DNA from: Dentipellis sp. KUC8613
Taxonomy: Eukaryota; Basidiomycota; Agaricomycetes; Russulales; Hericiaceae
Assembly (NCBI GenBank): GCA_002286715.1
Contig: NSJX01000024.1
Coordinates: 124,001-188,000 of the forward strand
Length of the DNA stretch: 64,000 nucleotides
Direction of reading: 5' to 3'
This document shows positions 34,652 to 43,923 of this stretch, piece after piece (the first letter of the stretch is position 1; each line of letters starts with the position of its first letter). A program made the translations under genes and the position numbers. A model generated the notes under the pieces. It saw only the letters and a list, made by a program, of their open reading frames with translations. It was not told where the DNA came from and made no database searches.

Positions 34652-35939
34652 ATGCCGACCGTGAGAACGGTGCAAGAAGCGCCTTGGACCCGAGCGCATG
34701 GCGCACAACATATCGATGTCATCATATCATGTTGTCTTCATCGACTAACCACCATACCTTCAAGCTTTCAGCAGCTGCAGGGAACCCTGGGCCCATCCCA
34801 TCATACGACCCAGGAGAATTACTCCACAAAATGACGGCACTCGCAAACGCAGACGTGTTCCGCAGTTTCCTCCTGGTAAGTGCAGCCGATGCCAGCCCCA
34901 CCGGCGCGGCAGCGTACCAAGATCTGAGCCTCAGTAGGAGCACTTCCCCGCCGCAAAACAAGCGCACCCGACGGAGGGCCGGCGCAAACTCAGACTGCGC
35001 GTGCTCGAGCAGTTCTGGAGTCTCACGCCAGAGCAGCGCGCAGCTCTCCCCGCGAGCCAAGCGGTGCGCGCCTCACACATCCATCCGCATGCGTTCATAT
35101 GCTGATCTGGCGTGCAGAATGAAGCGGAGTTGTCTGTCCATGGCGATCCCCACGACGACATCGCCGGACCTGACGTTCCCGCACCTGGTATCCTCGTCCG
35201 CACAGATTTCTCGGACGAGGCTGCCTGGTCCACATTCTACAAGACGCTGCTCGAAGCAGAAAAGGACTTCACGTCCGCAGAGAATGAGGCCGAACCCGTG
35301 GACGCAGAGATGACGCCTGCAGATGAGGCAGGCCCTTCTGTACCTGCACCGGCTAGTGGGGACGCAGAGATGGCCGAAGCCGAGGACGACGAGGAAGATG
35401 AGGATGAGCCCCTTGGTTTCTTTTCCGTGCTCGACCCAGAGGACCCGACCGAGCAGGCACGCCTCACAGGCATCTCGAATCTCACCGCTCTGCGCCTGCT
35501 CAGCGACGCGTCCGTGCGCGCCGCGCCGCCCGTGCCTCAGGGCGAAAAGCGCGTGCGTCCGGGGAATAGAATCGTCGACCTCAGCGGACTGCAGGAGGTT
35601 TACTCCGGGAAGACGCTCTGGATATACGACACGAAATCGAATTCCGACCAGTCGGTGCGGATGGTGAACCAGCAGGGGGACATGTATGGGACGGCTACGT
35701 GAGTATCGGAATATCCGTGGTACGCCTGTGCCAATAGCTCAATGACGGCCAACAGGGGAGATAGCTGGCGCGCCAGAGCAAGCCACATAACGGAGCTCCA
35801 AGTCAACATAGCCTCTGGAGCTATGAAGATTGACTTTGGTGGGATGGACAGGTGGGATTACCCGCAACGGCAGCGCAACCTGGCAGAAGCGAGCCAACCC
35901 ATTAACTTCTCTTCCGACCCGAAGTGGATTGCGGATTAG
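34652..35939 (+). CDS. Acidic protein of unknown function with a DFSDEAAW segment
   Basis: Multi-exon gene. The first exon may start at 34652 (MPTVRTVQEAPW) and splice at about 34716 to 34763, but that donor (GATGTCATC) is weak. The ATG at 34831 (MTALANADVFRSFLL) is the alternative. Next comes a helical basic exon near 34941-35070 (KLRLRVLEQFWSLTPEQRAALPA). A long exon begins at 35130, with APGILVRTDFSDEAAWSTFY and an acidic Asp/Glu stretch near 35370-35410. It continues with GFFSVLDPED, RIVDLSGLQEVYSGKTLWIYD and, after a last intron, a tail ending at the TAG 35937-35939. GILVRTDFSD resembles a small domain of unknown function (DUF6924, from memory). No function can be given. Confidence 0.68.
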
Positions 35940-36131
35940 GAGAAGCCGTCATATTGCATGCACGCAACGTCGCCGTTATTGTAAATAGCTACAACCTGTA
36001 GATCTCAGTCTTAAGCATGGTCATCGGACATGGCATGGGCGCGCAAGGGCTATTTTACGTTTGCAAATACAAACAGGGAAAAATGCGGACGATGTGTACA
36101 ACCCCGAGATATGTGATATGCCAGCATACTT

Positions 36132-37428
36132 TTACGACGACACGGTCCACACCCGGACCAGGTTGTCGGTGAAGCCACCGAAGAGCGTCTGGCCGTCCGC
36201 GGACCAGGCGATGGAAACGCACTCAGGCTCCCGCGACTTCGCGCCGACATCGACGAAGTCAGGCTTGAGCTCGTCAACAATGGACCTGATAGAAGAGGGT
36301 CAGAATCGACGACACGGATGTCGTTTGATTTATACGCACTTGCTCTCGAGGTCGAAGATCTTGACGCAGCTGGCGGTGGCCGCGCACAACCAGTAACGGT
36401 TGGGGGAGAAGACGAGGGCGTTGACGATGTCGCCGGCCTCGAGCGAGTACAGGTGCTTGCCCTCGTTGAGATCCCAGAGCATGGTGATACCGTCCTTGCC
36501 ACCTGACGCGGCCAAGGAACCGTCGGGGGAGACGGAAACGGTGTTGATGTAGCCAGTGTGGCCGTAGTGGTTGGTCTTCAACTTGAACTTCGAGAGCTCC
36601 CAGACCTATTCGATAAACGAAGTCAGTTCGACGAATTCACGGCGACGCGACGAAGATCGAAAAGGGTCAGAGATCTTGGTGATAAAATTTAGTCTCATCG
36701 GGCGGAGCCCTCTGAAGTAGCAAATATATAGAAGTAACATCACACCCAAAGCAACGCGCGCAAAAGGAATAGGATGAAGCGAGACTAACCTTGACGACCT
36801 TGTCCCAACCGCAAGAGACGATAACAGGGTTCAAGACGTTGGGGCTGAAACGAACGCAGGAGACCCTGTAGCCCAAAACGTCAGCATACACAGTGTGACC
36901 TCATTCCAATGCACTCACCACTCGCTGTGGCCATCCTCCTTGATGTCGTATTTGCACTCTCCGAGAGTATTCCAGAGCTTGATAGTGCGGTCGCGCGAAC
37001 CGGAGACGATCTGCCTGTTGTCAGCGCTGAAGCTAACGGACAGGACATCGGATGTGTGGCCGACGAAGCGGCGGGTGGTCTGGCCGGTGTTGAGGTCCCA
37101 GAGGCGGAGAGTGTGGTCCCAGGAGGCGGACAGAGCGAACTGTCCGTCGGAGGAGATGACGACGTCAGAAACGAAGTGGTTGTGGCCGTGGAGGATGCGT
37201 TTCGGGTAGCCGTAAGAGTCCTCGTCGCGCGTAAGCTGCCATACAATGATGGTTTTGTCTGTGTAGGCAAAGAAAATCCATTGAGTACATCGGGCTAATT
37301 GGCATGATTTAGACGAGCATACCCCGGGAGGCCGTCAGGATGACATCGGGGGTCTCCGAGGAGGTAGCGATGGCGGTGACCCAACCAGAGTGGCCAGTGA
37401 GGGAGCCCAGGAAGCGGAGCGATTCCAT
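36132..37428 (-). CDS. RACK1 / CPC2 / ASC1 homologue, seven-bladed WD40 protein
   Basis: RACK1 is a 40S ribosome-bound WD40 scaffold in translation and signalling. The ATG at 37428 gives [21 protein letters not shown]. The blades follow: [22 protein letters not shown] with [23 protein letters not shown] with [24 protein letters not shown] with [27 protein letters not shown] with [29 protein letters not shown], and [25 protein letters not shown], to the TAA at 36132-36134. About 315 residues, the family norm. Most introns are near 50 bp. The one at 36606-36789 is 184 bp and carries a U24-like snoRNA. A divergent non-coding transcript starts just upstream. Confidence 0.96.
36661..36748 (-). ncRNA. 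C/D box snoRNA U24-like, in an intron of RACK1
   Basis: Inside the 184-bp RACK1 intron (36606-36789) the minus strand reads, in order: GUGAUGU (C box, about 36737-36743), then AUAUUUGCUACUUCAGA (first guide plus a degenerate D' box). A GGGCUCCGCCC hairpin follows, then AUGAGAC (C' region), AUCACCAAGAUCU (second guide, 36671-36683) and CUGA (D box, 36667-36670). GGG before the C box can pair with CCC after the D box. Both guides are the ones I know from U24 of yeast and human, which direct 2'-O-methylation of large-subunit rRNA. Yeast U24 also sits in the intron of the RACK1 homologue ASC1. Exact ends are estimated from the closing stem. Confidence 0.9.
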
Positions 37429-37449
37429 GATGTGTTGAGGAGCGTCTGT

Positions 37450-37930
37450 GGTCGTCGTCCGCCGTTGGCAATCTCTCCGTCCAGCCGCCGCCAGTGACTG
37501 TGACAGCCACTCCGTCACAACTGCACAGTTTTGGCGGGACTTGCCGCGCTACATAAGGCGTTTACTTCCGTGCTGGCAATGGCTCTTCGTCGTTATGGGC
37601 GTTGGCGCACAGCTCGTTTCCTCTGCTGGTGAGTCTTCTTCTATTTCTCTCTATTGCCTATCCACCTTCTACTTCGAATGATGCTATTGTGTTATATTTG
37701 CTACTTCAGAGGGCTCAGCCCTATGAGACTACATTTCCACCAAGATCTCTGACCTATTTCTACCCATGTTTTGACGTGATTCTTTGCGCTGTTTACTGAC
37801 TACCTCTCCTCAGTTTGTCGTTCCCTATTCATGTCGTCGGCCACTGCAGTCGGTACAGCACGATGTCGATACTATCCTGGCTCGCCACATATGTCTTAGT
37901 ACAGCGTCTCAATAAAACACGTTCATATTC
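37450..37930 (+). ncRNA. Putative non-coding snoRNA host transcript, divergent from RACK1
   Basis: Inferred, not seen directly. On the plus strand a good donor (CTGCTG|GTGAGT, intron start 37629) and a good acceptor (CTCCTCAG, intron end 37813) frame a 185-bp intron. A TTACTGAC branch-like site lies at 37793-37800. The intron contains a U24-like snoRNA. The flanking exons have no conserved or long reading frame, and AATAAA occurs at 37911-37916. The transcript would start somewhere in the short interval shared with the RACK1 promoter. Start and end are approximate. Confidence 0.6.
37672..37757 (+). ncRNA. Second C/D box snoRNA U24-like copy
   Basis: The plus strand shows AUGAUGC (C box, 37678-37684), UAUUUGCUACUUCAGA (first guide and D' region), a GGGCUCAGCCC hairpin and AUGAGAC (C' region). 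Then come CACCAAGAUCU (second guide, about 37738-37748) and CUGA (D box, 37749-37752). Both guides equal those of the RACK1-intron copy. The spacers differ, so this is a real paralogue and not an artefact. The D box ends 61 nt before the 3' splice site in both copies. It is not inside any coding gene I can find. Confidence 0.87.
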
Positions 37931-38211
37931 AAACAAATACTCGTTGAAGAGCATCAGTTCCCGTCATATGTTGTGATAAGAGTTTCCCTGGTCGATGACC
38001 TGCTGTCAATGCGTTCGTTGACCAGACGCGACGCGACGCGTGTCGGAACAGATCCGTCCAGCATCGATCCGAGGATCCGTGTATGGGCGCTAAACTCTTC
38101 ACTCCATTTATCATCTTTGTAGAGTAGACCTCTTTATAACATAGACCAATATCTTGTTCGTCTTCCTCTGTCGTCCTTGTATCACCCCACTTGTACTGTC
38201 CCACCACAATC

Positions 38212-39945
38212 ATGACCGAACGCAAGAAGATACCCGTCATAAGTCGGTAAATTCCATTCGACCGCCGTAGTCGATGAGCTGACTTGTGCTCAGTCGACAC
38301 GGATCCCGGTGTCGATGATACAGTCGCAATGTTCGTCTAGTCTTCCCCTTCAGTGGATGGCCGCGCTGATAGGATCGCTTCAGCCTTCTTGCTCTTGCTT
38401 CGCCTGAGATAGAGATCCTTGCATACGTTGTAACATACGGTACGTCCGATTATGAAGCCCAGAGACTCTGATGACTTGAACCTCGGACAATAGGCAACAC
38501 GGATGTACCCTCTTCATAGTACGTCTACTCCTCACTTGTATCCACACAAGCACCTAGCTCAGCGAGCTGGATTCCCATATCCAGTGCCAACATCTTCAAG
38601 ATATACCAAGCCGTCTCGAAACACATCGAGGAGCACCCCGAGGCCCGCGCCCGCTTCCCCAACTTCCAACAAGCCCGAAAGCCGCTCCTTATCAAAGGAC
38701 CTACAGGACCACTGGAGGGCGACCTGCACAGCGCGCACTACTTCCACGGCCGGTCAGTCCCCCGCGCCGCACCCCTTCACACCCATAAGCAGACGGCTTA
38801 TCGCCCCACCTTGACGCCCATCTATATCCAGCGACGGCCTCGGCGGCGTCACAGAGCGCCACCCCGACCTGAACGTGCCCGCATCGATCATCGACGCCGC
38901 CTCGCACCCGCAGCTGCAGCCCGTCGACCGGCCCGCACACGAGGTCGCGCTCGAGCTCCTGCGCGAGTTCCCCGCGCGCGCGATCACGTACATTCCGCTT
39001 GGCCCACTCACGAATCTCGCGCTCATGCTGCGCGCGGACGCACAGTGCGTGCGGGAGCGCATCGGGCGCGTCGTCGCGATGGGCGGCGCGCTCGACGTCC
39101 CGGGGAACACCAGCCCCGTCGCCGAATGTAAGCCCCGCGCCCTCCCCTCTCTCTTTCCAACGCGTATCAACAGACTCACCGCCATCACACCAGTCAACTT
39201 CTTCGCGGACCCGTACGCCGTCGCGGAAGTGCTCACACCCGCCCCCGACGGCCCGCACGCGGGAATCCCGCTCTCGCGCACGCTGCTGCTCCCGCTCGAC
39301 ATCACGACGCAGCACGAGCTGCCCTTCGCGCTGTACGCGGCGCGCGTCGACCGCGCCTTCGCGCCCGCCGCGCCGTCGACCGCGCACGGCAAGCCGCCGC
39401 TCGCGCACTTCACGAGCGCGTTCTTCCAGCGCACGCGCGAGATCATGCGCGGGTTCGGCAAGGACGCGATGGAGCTGCACGACGTCGCGGCCGTGTGGTG
39501 CGCCGCGCAGAACCCGCCCGTCGGCGGCGCGGCGGACGCGGCGCTCGGGCTCGCGGGCGGCTGGGAGGTCTCGCTGCGCAAGTTCCAGATGGAGCGGTGA
39601 GTCTCGCCCATCCATCTATTGGTATCTGACATGTGCGCAGCGTGCTGATTGGGCTACGGCAGGATCGGGCAGCTCACGCGCGGGATGTGCGTCGTCGACC
39701 GGCGCGACGACAAGGGCGCGTACGCGCCGGGCGCGAACCGCGCGGCGGTGCAGGCCGCGCTCGAGCGCCAGCAGATCGCGCACGGGCCGTTCGAGTCGAC
39801 GGCGCTGCCGGCGCAGGTCGAGGTCGAGGACAGCTCGCAGGCGGAGCTGCAGAAGGGCGGCGGCGTGCCGTGCGTGGTGCGCACGCCCGGCTCGGACAAG
39901 CTCGTGGAGCTGATGTTCCAGCGGATCTGGGGGGTTGAGATGTAG
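38212..39945 (+). CDS. Inosine/uridine-preferring nucleoside hydrolase (IUNH family)
   Basis: Hydrolyses ribonucleosides to base and ribose for salvage. The ATG at 38212 gives MTERKKIPVII. After splicing comes the signature DTDPGVDDTVAILLALASPE (Ca-binding Asp cluster), split by introns near 38243-38291 and 38317-38370. AYVVTYGNTD follows near 38420-38500. Next are IFKIYQAVSKHIEEHPEA, DLHSAHYFHGR, then DGLGGVTERHP near 38835-38865. ITYIPLGPLTNLALML is near 38985-39030, MGGALDVPGNTSPVAEFNFFADPYA across an intron near 39128-39195, and the active-site His in ELHDVAAVW near 39475-39500. The last exon begins near 39663 and ends WGVEM at the TAG 39943-39945. GC content is high in the middle exons. 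Confidence 0.92.
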
Positions 39946-40273
39946 TGCACGTGGTTGCGTCTGTGCTGTGTATTCGTGTAGTGTAGAATCTGGGGACTGG
40001 AAGGAGGTGCGATGTAACGCTCAGCTGGGAACACCTACTTCAGTGCGATACTCCAAGGAGCAAGCACGAACGCCCGCACCATCGATCGTCTCGCTGAAGC
40101 AGGCTCCGTATGCCCGGAAGCAGGCGTGCAAACTTAACTCAAGTACAGAAGCCTCGCGATCGCACACAAGATAATCCTCTCCACAATTATACAATCCATA
40201 TTCATTATCATGACGAAGCAACGAGTCGGTCCTCTAATACGTATACTAAATATCCGATACCATACATATACGT
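39946..40273. other. Tail-to-tail gap, 3' flanks only
   Basis: About 330 bp between two stop codons facing each other; no feature recognised. Confidence 0.5.
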
Positions 40274-41252
40274 CTACGAAATCGTGCACCCAGGGCAAAA
40301 GCGCGTCTTCTGCCCCGCCGGCGTCACCGCGACATTCTCGATGTTCGAAATAGTCAGCGTGTGCAGTGCCGCCGGGGTGACGAAGGCGGACTGCCAGAGC
40401 ATCTGGCCGCTCGCCTGGTCGATGGAGGGCGTGAACGAGCCCGCAGCTGTAAAGAGTGTGCAATGTTTCAGTTAGTCAACGTCAGGCTGAGTGATGGGGG
40501 AAGCAAAGTATGAGCGAGACGCACCCTTCACGGAGATGGGTCCTTCGACGATGTCGAAGCCGGGTTGCGGAATGCCCGCGTAGTTGTTGGTGACAAACTA
40601 GGTATTTCAATACGTCAGCATCCCAAAACGCCCCACCGCCACATACAGTCTAAACGCGACTTACCCGGACCCAGTCACGCGTTCCGGTTGCAAACCTAGG
40701 CAAAGAAGCATTTCATGAGCCCAAACGTCCAGAAAAGCACAGACCAAACGATTCTGCTCACGCTTGCTGGTGAAGGCTGGTGCTCGGCGTATACGTGAAC
40801 GTGACCAAGAAGTAATTCTTGAACCTGGGCGTCGTGAAGCTCTGCCCCCATCTCTGCGCCTGAGTCTTATCCTGCAGTGCAACAGATACATGAAAAACAC
40901 GTTCTTGATTTAAAAAAAAACAACGGTGGAAAGAACGCACGAAGAAGGCGTAGATAGCGCCGGTGGACGAGAAGTCCCCCGCCTCGCCCTTGTGCCCCGT
41001 GGGAGACCCGTGCAGGGGATAGCGCGTTTGGAGGAGGGCCATCTCGTCGTTGGTGACGGCGCGGTAGAGCAGGCGGCTCGAGCCGAGCAGGTTCGGGAGC
41101 GGGGCGGGGCCTGCGCGTTCTTGCAGCTGCAGGTCGTAGATCGAGCCTGCAGTCGCGTTCAGCGCCTGGTCCGATGGTAGCGGCGCAGCGATGGCTGAGA
41201 GGAGGGACAGCGAGACGGCGAGGACGGTCGTGAAAAACGTCGTGGGCTTCAT
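40274..41252 (-). CDS. Secreted protein of unknown function
   Basis: The ATG at 41252 opens a clear signal peptide (MKPTTFFTTVLAVSLSLLSAIAA) followed by PLPSDQALN. The mature part reads LLYRAVTNDEMALLQTRYPLHG and GDFSSTGAIYAFF across an intron near 40875-40930. Then come AQRWGQSF, FKNYFLVTFTYTPS, FVTNNYAGIPQPGFDIVEGPI near 40540-40600, and a last exon with MLWQSAFVTPAALHTLTISN and FCPGCTIS to the TAG at 40274-40276. About 200 residues. It resembles uncharacterised secreted proteins of mushrooms, and I cannot name a domain. The two cysteines at the very end could form one disulfide. Confidence 0.75.
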
Positions 41253-42656
41253 GGTGAAGTATGGATTGAGGGTGGGATCGAAAGGAAGAGGTTTTGGGAA
41301 GGAAAGATGTGACGGGGAGACCAGCTCTGAGGAACTGAACTTGGAGGAGGGGGGCTTTTGTACGGCTTTCGCAGGGCGCGCTGTCCTTGGCAGCAGGTTG
41401 CGTTCTAGCTTGAGCGCGAGTCCCGGGATGTGCGCCCTCAGGCTGTTCCGAGTGCGCTGGGTCGTCTTCATGCCACCATTCCTCAGGCCAACCAGGGCGT
41501 CTCGCGTAGTGAGACGGGGTCACAGATTTCCCTATATTTCATTCCAGAATATCATATAAATTTGTACATGTTACCTCTCATAGAGCCGTGCTAATAGGAT
41601 CGTCGCATATGCGTCCCATTGATCTGCGAGGTTGGTGATGGTGGCATAGAGCGACAAGTATACCAGCTTCTTCAAAGGCCTAATATCGTGGACGTAGAGC
41701 TGGAAGTACAGCTGGAGAGTAGCGCACCAGACCGTACATTCTGTGGTTGCGGGAGAGGCAGGTGTGCCGAATTCGTTAGAGCAACGTTGGCTCAGAGAGG
41801 CTGTCCATTTCACGACGCAGGCATCATCAGACCGGGAGACCTTGGCGTACGTCTGGATATTCAGGAGACCTATGGCACAGGATGAGACCTTCTTAGGTCT
41901 TCACCTCGATTTCTTATCAGCAGTACGCATCCTGCGGCGCGCCCGGGGACTGCAGGTCAGGAACACCTCGGGAATGCCAGCGCAGTAATTTTTTTCGAAG
42001 GATCTGCGCGGATCGGCATCGTGGCGGAAGCCCACCCACCTACTTACCACACTTACGTGCGCTGATGGCGGCGGTCAAAGTCCAATGCTGGTTGGGAAAG
42101 AACGGAGAAGCAGTCAGTGTTGCGCAGGCCGAGATTTCATAGCTTTGAACCACGTAGTTTGTTCCTAGAATCGATTAGTGAATTTGACTTTGCCGAAAAT
42201 ACGAGGTTATCGCCCGACCTGTCAGTCATTTTGCATCAGTCTCTGGCCCCTCGCCTGCATATGTGCTCGTCGGAGTAAATCATGGCGTCGACCGTCTGTT
42301 AGCGAACGTCGCGTATCGTCTGCCAGTGGTCAAGGAAATGAGCCAAGGGAGGGGAGCTGACTGGCACGTGAGACGTGGTACGAATGAGGACCGCCATGAC
42401 GTCACGCGTTGACCACTAGGCGCTTATGCGTCCGAGTCCGGCGTCGAGTCGCGTCTGCCCGCGCCCTCAGCCTGGCCCAGGTGTCCCCCCTCTGCCCAAT
42501 CAACACCGCGCACACAACGCCCAGACCCACCACGCCCAACTTTATTCAGAGCTGCGGCCAATCGAGAGCTGGTCGCCGAGGACGGAGCAGTTGCTAGCGC
42601 GGATGAGGCGATCGGCGCAGTGACATCATGTCCCCGCCTCCCGCTCCTCCGTCTCC
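41253..42656. other. Long intergenic region, mostly without recognisable genes
   Basis: About 1.4 kb between divergently transcribed genes. It holds the promoter of the secreted-protein gene on the left, a possible gene remnant at 41571-41813 and the promoter of the split-barrel gene on the right. Frames at 42400-42730 overlap on both strands and look like GC-driven noise. Confidence 0.5.
41571..41813 (-). pseudogene. Possible remnant of a fungal multi-pass membrane protein (DUF6534-like)
   Basis: The minus strand reads LQLYFQLYVHDIRPLKKLVYL and then ATITNLADQW. This recalls the pattern QxY-x(2-6)-D-x(4)-K-x-LV at the start of the mushroom seven-helix DUF6534 family. Upstream there is a short NIQTY-containing piece near 41850. 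No start codon, further helices or Ser-rich tail can be joined to it. It may be chance; I call it only as a weak fragment. Confidence 0.22.
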
Positions 42657-42662
42657 TATAAG
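42657..42662 (+). promoter_or_regulatory. TATA-like element of the split-barrel flavoprotein gene
   Basis: TATAAG about 100 bp before the ATG at 42759, in otherwise GC-rich sequence. Confidence 0.5.
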
Positions 42663-42758
42663 ACCGCCCCCCGAGTCCACTGCGCTCGCTCACAATCCAT
42701 CTCCGCCTTTCACCTGACATCCCGACACACAAGTCCTACCTTCCAATTGCAACCAGCC

Positions 42759-43644
42759 ATGTCCACCGAAACCCCCAACCTCGACCCCTACGTCTCCAAG
42801 GCCCAGAATGACAAGGTGTCTACCCACCAGAAGATCATAGGTCCGTCCGGGCACCGCACTCGCGATTCGTGTGTCGCAGCTTCTGACTCTGCTTGGCCGC
42901 AGACCTGCATAAGATCGTCAAGGCCGCGGGCACCGGCATGCTCACCACCCGCGCCTCCGACGGCTTCCTGCATGCCCGCGCCATGACCCCCGCCGGCCGT
43001 AAGTCGCAGTCCCAACGCCCTCACCCTATCTGCCCAAAAGCACGAGACTGACCAGGCCGCCCCGCAGCGCACTCGGACAAGCAGCTCACGCTCTTCTTCA
43101 TCGCGAACAAAGTCTCCGGCAAGATCGCCGAGGTCGAGAACGACGCACACGTCAACGTCAGCTTCCTCGACACCGCCTCGACCAGCTGGGCGAGCTACTC
43201 GGGCACCGCGCACATCGTCACCGACAAGAGCGTCATCAAGCAGCACTGGAGCACCCTGTGCGTCCCTGTCCCCTTCCCCCCCTCCTCCCCCCCTTCTCTT
43301 GCGACGCGCATGTGCTGACAACCATGGCCACACGCAGGATGTCGGCGTACTTCGGCGACCTCGGCGACGGCGTGCACAAGGGCGACGAGAACGACCCGCG
43401 CGTGATCGCCATCGAGGTCGTCCCCGACGACATCGTCTACTGGCTCGCGACGAGCGGCGCCATCTCGCGCACCGTGCACGCCGCCATCGGCGCGTTCACC
43501 GGCCACGGGACCGCCCCCGGCGAGCTGAGGGAGCTCAAGAAGGAGGAGGTACGAGCAGCTAACTCCTTAGCGTTTTTGCTGATGAATGACGATCGCTCAC
43601 CTGTCATGTAGATCCAGCTGACGCAGACCGCGGAGGCCAAGTAA
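42759..43644 (+). CDS. FMN-binding split-barrel protein (pyridoxamine-phosphate-oxidase-like, BLI-3/general stress protein 26 type)
   Basis: Small flavin-binding fold related to pyridoxamine 5'-phosphate oxidase; in Neurospora the relative bli-3 is light-induced. The ATG at 42759 gives MSTETPNLDPYVSKAQND. An intron follows near 42839-42900, then DLHKIVKAAGTGMLTTR and GFLHARAMTPAG. The third exon (about 43068-43257) has LTLFFIANKVSGKIAEVEND, VNVSFLDTAS and SYSGTAHIVTD. The fourth gives MSAYFGDLGDGVHKGDENDP and IAIEVVPDDIVYW. A tiny last exon (IQLTQTAEAK) ends at the TAA 43642-43644. The F(F/I)xxxxSxK and SYSGxA pieces are typical. About 210 residues. The substrate is unknown. Confidence 0.87.
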
Positions 43645-43923
43645 ACGGCCTACCCACCAACAGACACACACCTAAGGACATCCATCTTGCGATGCCCATG
43701 TAGCATGTACAGTATCCGGATTCAGATACACCTGTACCAGTACCCAGTTGTATAAATAGTATAATGAGCGTACCACAGTCACATCGACGATAACGTTACA
43801 ATCCAAAAGAACGAAAGGAAACAAAGCCAAAACGAAGGGCATGCGCAGCGGGCCCGGGTACGAGCGACGATATCCATATCAACAAAAATAACTTATCCAA
43901 CCCTGATGCCCGAGGTATCACAC
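43645..43923. other. Tail-to-tail gap
   Basis: Stop codons of the split-barrel and alpha-galactosidase genes face each other; only 3' flanking sequence is expected here. Confidence 0.5.

Noticed and set aside
37929..38300. 123-codon minus-strand frame
   Set aside because: It is antisense to the first exons and introns of the nucleoside hydrolase gene and covers the end of the snoRNA host transcript.
38701..39632. Two overlapping minus-strand frames of about 300 codons, and plus-strand frame 38999-39913
   Set aside because: All are shadows of the GC-rich nucleoside hydrolase exons.
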